Of a stretch of DNA of 64,000 bases, positions 46,297-57,492 are shown in pieces; position 1 is the first letter of the stretch; every line of letters begins with the position of its first letter. Origin of the DNA: Isoetes taiwanensis (taxonomy: Eukaryota > Streptophyta > Lycopodiopsida > Isoetales > Isoetaceae); NCBI GenBank assembly GCA_021234155.1, contig JAJEKV010000233.1, positions 432,001-496,000 of the forward strand, in the 5' to 3' direction. The notes under the pieces were generated by a model. It saw nothing but the letters and a program-made list of their open reading frames with translations. It was not told the origin of the DNA and ran no database searches. A program made the translations under genes and the position numbers.

Positions 46297-46338
46297 TGCA
46301 TGCGATGCATGCATGCGACGCATGCAATGCATGCATGC
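46297..46338. repeat. Cluster of overlapping ATGCATGC palindromes
   Basis: Alternating purine-pyrimidine words ATGCATGCGATGCATGCATG and CGACGCATGCAATGCATGCATG form several overlapping palindromes over 42 bases. CATGCA is also the RY motif bound by B3-domain seed regulators in plants, but no promoter context supports that here. Confidence 0.9.
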
Positions 46339-47735
46339 TCGTCTTGTGCAAGAATGTCGATCCGCTACGCGAATCGATGACATTTTCTTTACACTTTGTC
46401 AAGTAACAATTTCAATTAGTTACAACTTTGTTGATAATTTGCACTAGAGGATTAGAGTTGCATGTTAAGCCATTACAAATCTTCTCCGTCGTTTTATTCT
46501 TCCAATACTATTTTACAAGGCAAATGACACATACGATTATGAACATTCATCTCAGCCTATTAATGGCAAAGATCTACAATGACAAATATGAAATTTGGAA
46601 TATGTTGTCACATAACCATTACATGCAACGATATTTACTCCATATATCATGTCCCAATGAAGCATGTTATTACAACTTTCATCAAGAAAATAATGCCTCA
46701 GTCATAACCTTGTTGTCAGCCGTGTTGTGGATATCCGAAAGTGCCAGCCACAAGTTGATGCAAAGACTACATTTCGTTTCGATCCAGGAGATGCCTCGCC
46801 GAATATATTGTTAAATATATTTGCTGAAAATTCATGAAGGAAACATACCAAATAAGTTTTTCCTTGATAGATCTCAGTTCCAACTTTCATGAGTTTGCAA
46901 GCCCTTTTTTCTAAAGGCTTCACACGAGGTCCACAAGTACATGCCCTCCCAAACCCATTGCATGTAAATCATTGTCCACATATGTTCATGTGATTGCAGA
47001 CGCCAATGAAGAGGATAGAAAATATGGTGCATGCCCTACATCTACACTTTATAAATAGAAATTTTTAAATTGCTTACGTATGTTTCTCATTTATAATTCA
47101 TAAGGTGAAGGCCTACCTGCTTGAAGCTCCCTTTGCGAAAGAGCATTGGCAGTTGAAGCCTGTAGACTTGGGTCTACAGACTTCTACATTATTGGATGTT
47201 GATCGAGCCGTAAAAGTCTGCATAGTTGAAGGAAGACAACACCTAATACATACCTGAAAAGTACAGATAAATGCTTCTCCCGTAATCTTTGCCATTAGAA
47301 TGGTCAAGCAAGTGGCAGCCCACTTACATGTTTGTCTGCAGGTAGTCTGAGAAATCGATTAAGAGGTACGGCTTGCTATCTTGACTGGACAAAAAAAATC
47401 AGAGTATCATGTCAACATAATGATATCGCTAAAAACTAACAACCACATAAAAACTAGAACCAAAAGCCATGAGCAATCCACAACTTTGTTCATTCTCTGA
47501 GAAAGCAATGCAAGCTCCAATCAACCATTCAAAAAAACCAATAAAAGATTGCCAGAGTAGCCGCTTCAGGGCTGTCAGCACATCAACTGCTCCTTTCAAG
47601 GACAACCTATTCGGGCACATGCATAGGATGGAACTTTCGTCCTCGTTTAAGAAGTTGCAGAATCTAGGCTTTATTAAGTAACAAGAGAAACGCACCTCAC
47701 CCCTCCTTTTATTTGATATGACAATTGGGATTTGA
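46339..47735. other. Intergenic; possible further PPR-derived sequence at its end
   Basis: A minus-strand frame (47764..47429) adjoins the PPR pseudogene and reads LIKPRFCNFLNEDESS and LLWQSFIGFFEWLIGACIAF; it could be a diverged continuation but lacks a clear PPR pattern. A short perfect hairpin TGTAGAC-TTGG-GTCTACA lies at 47160-47177. Confidence 0.35.
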
Positions 47736-47744
47736 TATGAACTA

Positions 47745-48115
47745 GAATGCAAATATGATCCCATTAGAATGCTCTAGAAGTACACATTCATCTTATTTAA
47801 TCTTTCAAACAATCTAATTGCTTCCATTAATGCACCACATTTTCCACACATATGCACACAGGTTATCCAGAAAAGCACCAATAGCTGTGGCCTTTAATAA
47901 TTGTGTAAGTATGGATTTTCTTATTGATTGGAAGACATACCGCATTGGCGCATCTTTGCACGAGATTAATACAACTCGAAGAATCAAGATACCACATTAT
48001 GCTCTGGCATTTCCTCGAACAGTCTGTAGGCATAATCTAAATAACCAGAATGCAAATATGATCCCATTAGAATGCTCTAGGAGAACACATTCCACCGGAT
48101 TCCCCGCTTCTAGAA
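47745..48115 (-). pseudogene. PPR (pentatricopeptide repeat) protein fragment with Trp-to-stop changes
   Basis: PPR proteins bind organellar RNA; plant PLS-type ones guide RNA editing. Minus strand: NVFS-stop-SILMGSYLHSGYLDYAYRLFEEMPEHNVVS-stop, then MRQCGMSSNQ, and MCGKCGALMEAIRLFERLNKMNVYF-stop-SILMGSYLHS. These match the PPR consensus (GYLxYAxRLFxEMPxxNVVSW; GKCGxLxEAxxLF). Stops at 48078-48080 (TAG), 47994-47996 (TGA) and 47774-47776 (TAG) fall where the family has Trp, so each is a TGG change. The segment around the first and last stop (GATCCCATTAGAATGCTCTA) is nearly identical, an internal duplication of one repeat. Flanking sequence is not recognisably PPR. Confidence 0.8.
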
Positions 48116-48119
48116 AAAA

Positions 48120-48520
48120 AAAGTGGGCAGCTCAGGTTAGGCAACCCTGCTAAAAGACCTGAAGGATGTAAAAGGATTTGCCTGTGACATAGCGCCCACC
48201 AGTGACAAACAACCAACTGAAATAGCAGTAAAGTACTTTAAGAAACAAGAATTATTGGATGCTGATCAAGCCGTAAAAGACAACATGTAGAGGACAAACA
48301 AGACAGGCCGTCACATGGCATCGGATATTTGCGGTGGAAGGAACGCCAAACTCCGACGAGCCAAAACTCTAGCAAACAATTACTTGGCTTTTCTAATTTC
48401 CCTAGCCCTAGGATCCGAAATTACAGAATCGGACGGCTCAAAATGAATACAGCTGACGTGGCATAGCTAAAAATGCAGGAAAGTGGGCAGCTCGGGTTAG
48501 GCAACCCTGCTAAAAAATTA
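48120..48520. repeat. Direct repeat of GGTTAGGCAACCCTGCTAAAA about 360 bp apart
   Basis: AAGTGGGCAGCTC.GGTTAGGCAACCCTGCTAAAA occurs at about 48121-48157 and 48480-48515. A shorter repeat, TTGGATG.TGATC.AGCCGTAAAAG, links 47192 and 48254. These suggest a segmental duplication around the PPR fragment. Confidence 0.75.
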
Positions 48521-49490
48521 AATTGCCCAATAAAAAAAAAAAGAGGCCGATGGCCTGCATGCGTAGCCGCATACAGAGGAAGGGGACAACCCTGCTCTGA
48601 CCAGTGGTTGGATCCCCCTCCCCTCCCAAGGAGCTCCCGCCTCAGCAAAAAAGGTTTTGGACATGGCTACTCGGTTGCCCTGGCATCCTACGCTTGACCC
48701 CTACCAGATCTAACCCTGCAACATCACCAAGAAGAGGGAAAAAGAAGGAGGTCGATGGATCCTAGGGAGCCTGCTTCCAGCAAAGTAGTCAAGTATGTGC
48801 CCAAAGAAATGGAGTTCCCCTATGTAATGCGCTGAACAAGTTAGGAATGCTTAATGCGAAATGTCCTATGCATGGAGTAGGGTAGGATTTGTTAATGTAC
48901 GTGCTCTAGAGGCCAAGAAATGGTAGCTGTGTAGCTCAGAATCTACAATTAGAATAGCGTATTAAACTGTAGTTAATTGATCTGCTGCAGGGTTGATTGA
49001 AGTCGTAAAGGACCTAGATCTTCTGGAAGAATACTTGGGTTAATTCATAAGGCAGAGAATATGAACCGTTGTCAGATTTTCACTGTAAACCTTGTGAGTT
49101 TGCATGAGGTTCTAAGTCGTGAAATATAAGAAAGAATGAATATGAATACTGATCCTAAATGCAATCGATGATGTATAAAAAAAAAAAAAAAAAAACTCAA
49201 AAAAAAAACTGTTTTTTAAGTGCAGCATGAGAACCAAGCACATGACTCTCGTCCCATGTGTCTCATATAATTATAACAAATATGTACATCATTCAAATGC
49301 GGGGCGTTCTTTTCACATCAGTATAGTAGCATTGGGCAAACCTCTCTTCTTTTCTTTACCATACTGCACTTCTATCGGATCCTGGCCAATCCCATCCCCT
49401 CCTTGCAATGGGTGAGTTCAAACCCTTCCTCACCAAAGATTTGTCATATGGTGGGTTCGTCACTCTTTGGAATGTACATCTCATTAAGCC
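48521..49490. other. Intergenic, no gene recognised
   Basis: GC-richer patch at 48.55-48.7 kb with a 74-codon frame that I cannot assign; A-runs at 49177-49194 and 49200-49208. No supported gene. Confidence 0.3.
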
Positions 49491-49492
49491 AT

Positions 49493-49875
49493 GCAGCAGA
49501 TTCAGTTTTTTCCCTCATTCGTAGAATCGAGAGAAGGTTTTTCATATCATTTAAGGATGATCAATTTGGATTGTGCATGGCCTTTTAGCATGATTATTTT
49601 GGCATTTCTTTTGTCATCAATTCAGTTTTTTCCCGATCATAGTTTTTCTTGTCATTCATTATTTAGACAATAGATTAGGCTTTTTCCTAGAACATAGCTT
49701 AGAATCTAGTAGCTATTTCATATCATTTAAAGATGATCAATTTGAATTTTGCATGTCTTTTTGCAAAATTATTTTGGCATTTTTTCTAGATTATTGTCAT
49801 AGATTCAGCTTTTTTCTAGATCATAGTTTTTCTTGTCATTTATTATTCATAGACGTAGATTCAGCCATTCGTAAT
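49493..49875. repeat. Imperfect tandem duplication with about 176-bp period
   Basis: TTCATATCATTTAA.GATGATCAATTTG occurs at 49541 and 49717; GATTCAG.TTTTTTC and GATCATAGTTTTTCTTGTCATT.ATTATT also recur in the same order. The units are AT-rich and non-coding. Confidence 0.8.
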
Positions 49876-50099
49876 AACCGTTTGTTTGAAATTACTGGGA
49901 TTATAGGCCATTTTTATACAGAGTTAAACTTCCTCCGCCATTGAGGAGCGGCGCTGCTGCCTTCCATGTTTCTCTGTTTTCCTTTGCCCACCTGAATTCC
50001 CTGATTATGCCATGTTTCTCTCTTTCCCTGTTTTCCTTACCCCACACGAATCCCCTGTTCCCTGTTTATGCTTTTGTCCAAAATCCCGGATTTAGGAGA

Positions 50100-50225
50100 C
50101 CAATGAGCATAGCTGAAGATGCGTCTGAGAAACTCAAGAACAGAAACTCAAGAACAAAGACTCAAGATGCGTCTGCAAAAAGCATGAACCGAAACTCAAG
50201 AACAGAGACTCAGAAGAAATTTCCA
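50100..50225. repeat. Short AACTCAAGAACAGA repeats
   Basis: GAAACTCAAGAACA, GACTCAAGATGCGTCTG, GAAACTCAAGAACAGAGACTCA and the like recur five to six times. The plus frame reads RNSRTKTQDASAKSMNRNSRTETQ, a low-complexity repeat, and I do not call it a gene. Confidence 0.6.
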
Positions 50226-50862
50226 GAGCACGGTTTTGTGACTTGTGCAAGCGGCAGATTCCTTGAACTAGATAGAAGAATTGCAAGATCAGTTCCGCTA
50301 TAAAATCAGTTGAAATATAAATGCTTCGAGTGGATCCATCCTCTCCGGTGTTGTCTGAGAATGAAATAACAAGAAAATAGAAATGGTTCCAATAAGCAGC
50401 TGCAGATGCCGACGCCCATCTCTAAGCTCGCAGATGCCGACGCCCATCTTTGATCTCGCGGACGCCGATCTCGCCGACGCTATAGCCATTCTGGAATGTT
50501 GTAGACAGAGTGCGAATTTTTGGAGGGTTTTTTTGGGAAGGGTTTAGAGGGTTTGTTAGATTGTCACTTCTTTTTCTAATTTTGTCATTGGTTTTGAGGT
50601 ATAGAAAATGCACTTCAAGACTACATATTATAACAAATATAACTGCATTAAAGTAGGTAGAAGTGGAAAAAGAGAGCATTGTAAAGCAAATTGTTTGAAG
50701 TGAACATTGGAAGCCAAAACACTATAAGCCACTAAAATGTTATGAAAATATAGGCACAAGAAGTCTTCATCCTTCTTGCAATGGTGAAAATTTCGGTTGT
50801 GAAATAATAGTCAAGCGAGTTGATGTTAAAAACACAAAAACTTTTAGAAATCTGAGCCTTCC

Positions 50863-50942
50863 TGACTCTAACATTCCTAATTCTCGAGATACCTCATTCT
50901 CTTGACTCTAGCATTCCTAATTCTCGAGATACCTCATTCTCT
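50863..50942. repeat. Near-perfect 40-bp tandem duplication
   Basis: The unit TGACTCTAACATTCCTAATT... at 50863-50902 is repeated at 50903-50942 with one substitution (AACATT to AGCATT). Non-coding. Confidence 0.93.
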
Positions 50943-51493
50943 GTGCATTGCACAGGGAATGACCCAACTGAAATATCTCTCACATCTAAGATTGTCTAAC
51001 ATGGAGGACGGAGTTTTTCGTGTGAGCCAACTAACCAAAATATATTCAAGGATGGATCTGTAAAGCCATTCAATCACAAAGACTTGAATAACAATAAACA
51101 GTTTTCCTGTACATTTGATAGAGATCAGAAAAAGTTTTGTGAAGGCATCACTTTAACCCAAGACTGAAGAAACGTTGACAACATTGTAGGCAAGAGCTGG
51201 ATGTAGTACTTAACATCTTGTGTTACCGTGTTCAAGCTCACAAACCGTGATATTCAGAGGAAATTCAAGAGTGTTTTGCAATAGTTGACTGTAAAAAAAG
51301 TCATCAATTTGCCTCGATGTTGCATTTCTTACGAGAACGGTCAGCAAACAGGAAAACAAAGCTTGGTTAGTTTCAATATAATACTCTATATTTACAGAGC
51401 TACACAAAGTTAAAAGTATTGTTTATTAATTTTCATGTTTCGATGCCGTCAACATCACCTGCTCAACATGAATCCACGCGAAAGACCAAATAA
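50943..51493. other. Intergenic flank of the Copia insertion
   Basis: No gene seen. This is the left flank of the Copia element; the target-site duplication CATTC is its last part (51494-51498). Confidence 0.4.
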
Positions 51494-51498
51494 CATTC

Positions 51499-51631
51499 TA
51501 TTAGAGTTAGAAACTGACCTAACCCTAACCTATGACCTAACCCTAACCTATGACTATATAGCTAGGCTTGTTCTCCTTTTTCATTACTTCAATAGAGCGT
51601 CTTCTTCTCTTCTTCTTGTTTCACTTTCACA
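51499..51631 (+). repeat. Copia 5' LTR with an 18-bp internal duplication
   Basis: 133 bp, beginning TATTAGAGTTAGAAACTGAC and ending TTTCACA. It contains GACCTAACCCTAACCTAT twice in tandem, where the 3' LTR has it once; this explains the 18-bp length difference. The duplicated unit contains a telomere-like TAACCCTAACC word. Confidence 0.92.
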
Positions 51632-51643
51632 TGGTATCAGAGC
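51632..51643 (+). other. Copia primer-binding site (initiator Met-tRNA)
   Basis: TGGTATCAGAGC begins at the first base after the 5' LTR. Confidence 0.95.
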
Positions 51644-52089
51644 AAGCTTGAGAGAGAGGAGAGAGGAGAGAGAATGGACGTTTTTTTCAAGAGTGAAATT
51701 TTTTGCCAGGATTCCATCATCAAGATCGGATTCATAGGAGTTGCTACCACAAAAAATTTCACTGTCATCAGAGGATTATCACTCTAGTTCTTGAAAAAAA
51801 AATTCTGGAGAAGTCAGATTTGCCTTGCAACAAGGTAAATTATTGATTGCATGGTGTTGAATTCATCTAATAGGCATTAGATCTACTCAACCAAGGTCGG
51901 ATTCATGTTGAATCAAGAGTAAGGAGGTCAAATTTGATAAATCTCAGCTAGATTTTATCAAATTTCTCTTGGATTGGGGCTGGATTTGCTTCAATTAGCC
52001 TAGATTTCTAGTATTTTACCTTGAGGAGAGGTAAATTTGATAGATCTGCAAGATCTTTTCCTTTTCTAACAAGATCTCTGTCATATTAC

Positions 52090-52860
52090 AACAGAATGTT
52101 GGACCCATGGAAAATTAGACCCTAATCCACAGTTGGATGGGTCAAATTTTCAAGGATGGCAGGAGTTTTTTAAACTCTTTCTTGGCTTAATGAAACTAAA
52201 GGTCTGTTCTTAAGCCCGGCTGGTCTCCCAATGCCAGATGCTAAGTCCGCAAGTATTGATGAATCTGCTTTGGATCATCCGTTAATTCTCTGTATTCGAT
52301 ATAAGGTGTCAACTAGTCTGCTTTCACAACATTTGGAGAAGCGTGGAAATATCTTGAAGATACATATGCTTTAAAAGGGCTTGAAAGAGTCAAGCACTTC
52401 AAGAAACAAATGGACCAACCGACCATTGAAGCCCGTGACCGAGCCTGCAGATTATCTTCAACAGTTAAGAGCCCTTAAACGGCAAGTAGTTGCGTTAGGA
52501 GGAAAAATGGAGGAAGACGATATGATTCTTTATACATTTATCCGCCATGGAGACCTCCTATTCTCAACAAGTGGTTAGTATTCAAACTCAAAAAGGAGTG
52601 GCCTGGACCTTCCATGATCTTCAACTGTGCTCCTTGATTTGAACTTCAACAATCAAGAAATTCTAAGCAAGTACAAATTAATTATGCTAAAGCCAATCAA
52701 GATAAAGGGAAAGTCAGAATGAGACACCAAATCCAAATTTTATCATACACCGAGAGAAGAGCTCAGGTTACTTGGTCGGCATTGTGGATTACAAGGGCAC
52801 TATAGAATCCAATGCAAAGCCTATAAACGGTTGAAAGATAAGCTGCGCCTTCTAGCGCAG
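52090..52860 (+). pseudogene. Copia gag remnant
   Basis: Reading PQLDGSNFQGWQEFFKLFLGLMKL near 52.12-52.19 kb matches the Copia gag start; PADYLQQLRALKRQVVALGGKMEEDDMI (52.44-52.53 kb) is the capsid C-terminal part. A zinc knuckle remnant GRHCGLQGHYRIQC lies at about 52775-52815, where the first Cys is Gly. Several stops and frame changes. Confidence 0.75.
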
Positions 52861-52984
52861 GATTGAACCTTCTAGCGGGAGTGAACCGCCCACGTTCGAG
52901 GCATCTCGGGAGTTGCTTTATCGGGGAGCATTTGGTGGCTAATACCTTAATGTGGCTTCAGATCAGCATCTATCTCCTAGTTTG

Positions 52985-53570
52985 AAATATCTTCTCATGG
53001 ACTGGGGCTTCTCAACATCTTGTCACATCTCCAAAGACTTCTTGTCAATGCTCGAGATGATACCTCCTTGCGTGTGACAGTTGGAAATGGAGCAAATGTG
53101 TCAATCGCGAAGCTAAAGGCATTATTCATCTTGAACAAGCACATGGAACTTTTGCCCAATTACGAAGTATTTCATGTTCCGGATGTGGCGACAAACTTAC
53201 TATCGGTCTCTACTTTTGATAAGCAAGGTAAGCATGTTATATTTGGTAATGGGCAAATGTATCTTACCGATATTAGTCCATGGACGCTAATAAAGCCCCG
53301 AGCAACTTGGAGTAAGAATTACAGGCCACATGAATGCGGGTGGTCTATACACGGTTGATGGCGCACCACAAGTCCACTCTTACACCTATTTGGCAGCCGA
53401 CTCCAACTTGGAAACCTTATGGCATGCACGCTTTGGACATGTTGGAGGCAGGGGCCATTGGTGAATTATCACGCTTTGGGAATGGTGCATGGCTTACCCA
53501 AATTGAAGAGTACATCCTTAGCGTGTCATGCATGTCATTTAGGTAAGCAACCTCAAGCAACCATATCCTC
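52985..53570 (+). pseudogene. Copia protease end and gag-pre-integrase region
   Basis: WTGASQHLVTS at about 53000 corresponds to the retroviral-type protease active site region, where an Asp-Ser-Gly would be expected, and is damaged. RVTVGNGANVSIAKLKALF, HVPDVATNLLSVSTFDKQGKHVIFGN (53.07-53.25 kb) is the usual segment before the integrase zinc domain. Further frames (HACHLGKQPQ) are broken. Confidence 0.75.
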
Positions 53571-53589
53571 AGGAAGCTGAATTTCGAGC

Positions 53590-54254
53590 TACCACGGTTC
53601 TAGAATTACTCCACATGGATCTTTGTTACATGCCCACACTTTACGTGGGAGGAGCTCACTGGTTCTTCACTATTGTGGATGACTATAGCAGTTCACTTGG
53701 GTTCTTTTGTGTCAAAACAAAGGATCAAGCATTTCTCAAGTTCAAAGAATTTCATGTCTATGTTGAGGCGGAATTTCACACATGCCTTAAAATTTTGTCC
53801 AGATGAGATATGGAACCGAATTTGTCAATAAGCAGTTCAATGACTATTTACTTAGTCATAAGATCAAAAGAGAGCTAACAGTCCCTATGCTCATGCCCAA
53901 AATGGGTGGCGAGAAAGAAAGAATCGCGCATTACAAAACCTTGTTAGATCCATGCTCATTCATAAAGAATTACCAAAGATATTTTTGGGAGAGGCCGTGG
54001 TTTCTGCAGCGGCTTATTTGGCCAACAGGGCTCCTACACTAGCCAACCCTCATGGAACTCCTTATGAACTCGCCTATGGGAGGAAACCAAATGTAGATAA
54101 TCTACGGGTTTTTGGCAGCTTGGCATATGCTGCCATTCCACAAGAAAAGCTTCAAAAGCTTGGAAAGTTAGCAAACAGGGCTGCTAAATGCATTTTCACA
54201 GGGTATCCTATAAGTCAAAAAGGATGGAAGTTGTATAATCCAAAAACAAAGCAA
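53590..54254 (+). pseudogene. Copia integrase core, interrupted
   Basis: LLHMDLCYMPTLYVGGAHWFFTIVDDYSS carries the first two catalytic-region acids; YGTEFVNKQFNDYLLSHKI follows after a stop, then AAAYLANRAPTLANPHGTPYELAYGRKPN and CIFTGYPISQKGWKLYNP. Three frames are needed. The hAT-type element enters at 54255. Confidence 0.82.
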
Positions 54255-55316
54255 CAGGGTATTTTTTAGTGGCCCCGGCGGGCCAGTTGGCCACACATTC
54301 ATATTTTTTCAGAAATGGTTGGCTACACCAGAGTAGGATACGTTCATGTCCTGACCAAAGGGTAGTGGCCAGTCCAAAACACGAATTTGTAGAGCTTATT
54401 TGTTTAGTAGCCAATTCGATATTTACTAAATCCGGCTAGGTGTAGGGTGTGGCCAATTCGATTTTTTGTGCGTGGGAAAAAACTTGTTGAGGTAGCCAAT
54501 TAGAACATTAGGTAAATTTTAATGGGCAAGGGGGTGGCCATATTACATCTTGGCCACATGTCCATCTAAGAATCGCCACTTGTAGTCCTCTAGGATTAGG
54601 GTTGCATATATATTTTTATATTTTTAAATTTGACCGAGGTAGCATAAAAAACCGCCCTTTCACACAGGTTTAGTTTATTCTACTTGTGGAGCCTGTGTTT
54701 TTCTTGTTCTTCTCGTATGCAATTGTTTCGTTATTCATGTGAATATGAATATTCAATGAATATGAATGGGATGATAATTTGAATATTATATTTTATTGTC
54801 ATTTGCAGAGCAGTCCGGATTTGTGTTCACGATCTGGTTGAGATAAGAGACATTGGTTGGACATATTCATCTTGTTAGATATGTTTACATGCAATCTAAC
54901 TAGGTGATGTTAAATAGGTTAAATTGGTTGGATATACTCATTTAGCTAAATATGTTTAGATGCAATCTAACTAGGTGTTATTAAATAGGTTATGCGATCT
55001 AAATAGGTTAAATAGGTGACACTTAATTGGGTGATGTTAAATAGGCATTGGGGAAGATGCCTAGGTGGTTGCGACTAGACGTCGTATTTTAACTACCAAA
55101 GCATGTTCCTATCTTTACTAGCACAAATTTGCTCGTAGCCAATTTGTTAATGTAGAAAAATAAAAATTTCATGGTTGCGCCAGTTTAGTTACGCCATCTT
55201 AGCAAGAAGGTGCAAAATATCGCCAGGCCAAACTACGCCAAGTTATTTATCCTACATGGGCAGTAGCCAGTTGTTTCTGGCCCTATAAAAATATAGGGCG
55301 CTTAAAAAATACCCTG
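54255..55316. mobile_element. Non-autonomous hAT-type transposon inserted in the Copia element
   Basis: Ends are CAGGGTATTTTTTA and its reverse complement (inverted repeats of about 14 bp), a typical hAT start (CAGGG). It is flanked on both sides by the same 8 bases, CAAAGCAA (54247-54254 and 55317-55324), the target-site length of hAT elements. The 1,062 bp carry no ORF of note. A 71-bp tandem repeat starts at 54852 and 54923 (ATTGGTTGGA.ATA), followed by AAATAGGT words to about 55040. It needs a transposase from elsewhere. Confidence 0.93.
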
Positions 55317-55324
55317 CAAAGCAA

Positions 55325-56420
55325 GTCTTCATTTCTAGAAGTGTTGACTTTGTCGAAAGTGCCTCCTATTATGATGAGGAACCAATTGAGGGAGCTGCCT
55401 TCAATCTGAAAATGCTTCAACACCTCTTTCAACACAGGAATCATTTGGACACAGATCCAGCATCAACCATCACAAGTGCTCATGAAGAAACATTATACGT
55501 CTGATTCTGTTTTAGCCGATGGAGAAGCGTAAATTCTGATCACCTCGTGATCATTCTAATGTGGAGAATGCCTCATTAGATGATGCTTACAGATTATGGG
55601 AGATATATGACCTTCATGAACCTGAAATTGCGCATGAAGTTGATGCTAACACCACATTAGAAAGCATACGCTCCCATGCGGTCGTAAGATCGCAAGGCCG
55701 CGATCCAAACAAGCACATGTTTCGCAAGAACCAGCCCATTGCAACTATGCTCTCATGACTCAAATTATGGATACCACGAGATCCCCGCCACATACCCAGA
55801 GGCAAAGAACAAGCCCAGTGTGGCAAAAAGCCATGAAAGGCTAATATGACATGCTCATTAAACAAGGTATGCGTGGCGGCTTGTTCCCAAAAGCAAGACA
55901 TCAACATGTCATTGGGAATAAATGGGTCTTTAGGACCAAATATAACTCGATGGAAACATAGCCAAGCATAAGGCCGGACTTGTGGCTAAGGGATATGCCC
56001 AAGAATTTGGCATTGACTATACCGATGTCTTTGCTCCCGTGGCAAGAATGCCAACAATCGTGGTCGTATTGCATTAGGCGCTACTTAGAGAGGATGGCCC
56101 ATTTATCAGCTAGATTTTAAAAGTGCTTTCCTCAATGGTGACCTGCGAGGAAACCATTTTTATGGAGCAACCACATGGCTTTATCAAACCATGTGAGCAA
56201 ACACTTGTTTGTAAACTCCGTAAGAGTTTGTATGGGCTAAGGCAAGCACCACGGTCTTTGGCATAAGAAAATCAATGGATTTTTACTGAAATTAGGCTTC
56301 AAAAGATCTAGGGCAGATCCTAGTCTCTATTATAAGCAAGCTCATGATAAGATATGCATTCTTGTTCTATATGTGGATGATTCCATCATAACAGGGATGC
56401 AGCTCATCTTATTTTCGATT
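55325..56420 (+). pseudogene. Copia reverse transcriptase remnant
   Basis: Consecutive Copia RT blocks in changing frames: [34 protein letters not shown] (55.98-56.05 kb), QLDFKSAFLNGDL (56.11 kb), KSLYGLRQAPRSW (56.22 kb), and ILVLYVDDSIITG (about 56.36-56.4 kb), which holds the catalytic Asp pair. At least five frame breaks. Confidence 0.82.
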
Positions 56421-56599
56421 TGAAAGTGCAACTCAACAAGTCGTTTGAAATCACGGACCTAGGACTTTTTGCACTCTTGCCTAGGAGTTGGATACATCTA
56501 TCATGCTCAGTCAAACCAAATACATTAAGGAAGTCTTGAACAGATTTCATATGGAAGATTCCAAGCCGGTTCTGCTCCATATGAACGGGCATCGGACTT

Positions 56600-57311
56600 A
56601 CCTTAGATCTTGATGGAGAACCGTGTGACACCACTTTATTTCGCCAATTGGTTGGTTCTCTCATTTACTCCACTATTACAAGGCCTGATATTGTATTTGC
56701 GGCCAAGGCGGGTTAGCAAATACATGCAACATCCTAAGAGGACTCATTGGATGGCAGCCAAGAGGATTCTAGCATACTTGAAAGGTACAATGTTTGAGGG
56801 GATTTCTTATTTTGAAATCAATCTCCGAGCATCTTTTCTTTTTACACGTCTGCAGACTTTGCATCTCATGATTATGAGACTAGAAAGTCTACTGAGGGGG
56901 TTTCTTTTTCATTTTTGGACAGAGTCCAATAATGTGGTCATCGAAAAAAGCAAACCCTTTGTCGACCTCAAAGACCACGGAAGCGAGCAATTGAAAGCCA
57001 TGTGCTTTGGATTTCAAGAAATTTTATGGATGCTCAATCTCTTTCAAGACTTGGGAGTGTCAATAAAGGCAGCCACACTATTAATGGATAACTCTGGTGC
57101 TATAGCATTGACAAAAGACCAGAAGTATCATCCCTTGACAAAGCATTTGGATACTCAGCTATGTTTCATGAGAGAGCAGCTTGACACTACCATGATCAAT
57201 CTGCAATTTTGTGCTACACGAAAACAATTGGCTGATGGGATGACTAAGCCTTTGGTTGGAGTCAAACTCAAGCAGATGAAGCAGGCTCTAAGACTGCAGC
57301 TAGGCACTTAA
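56600..57311 (+). pseudogene. Copia RNase H and pol C-terminus
   Basis: An open frame of 233 codons that includes SKYMQHPKRTHWMAAKRILAYLKG, DNSGAIALTKDQKYHPLTKHLD and LADGMTKPLVG, the usual last blocks of Copia pol. It ends 67 bases before the 3' LTR. Start codon is irrelevant because this is the end of a polyprotein; its first part (56610-56700) still shows the RT thumb wording. Confidence 0.85.
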
Positions 57312-57377
57312 GTGTGCTTTATTTGTTCTCTCTTTACAATTTTTGTTCTGTGTGTTAGGGTTCAGTTTCAAGAGGGG

Positions 57378-57492
57378 TATTTGAGTTAGAAACTGACCTA
57401 ACCCTAACCTATGACTATATAGCTAGGCTTGTTCTCCTTTTTCATTACTTCAATAGAGCGTCTTCTTCTCTTCTTCTTGTTTCACTTTCACA
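57378..57492 (+). repeat. Copia 3' LTR
   Basis: 115 bp, TATTTGAGTTAGAAACTGAC...TTTCACTTTCACA. Differs from the 5' LTR by the 18-bp duplication and one or two bases at the start. The near identity of the rest implies a fairly recent insertion despite the broken ORFs. Confidence 0.93.

Noticed and set aside
46177-46402. Minus-strand frames with HALHASHACIACI-like residues
   Set aside because: Generated by the ATGCATGC palindrome cluster, not by a gene.
48120-48520. CRISPR-like or other spaced repeats
   Set aside because: Only two copies 360 bp apart; this is a segmental duplication. No CRISPR array is present anywhere in the window.
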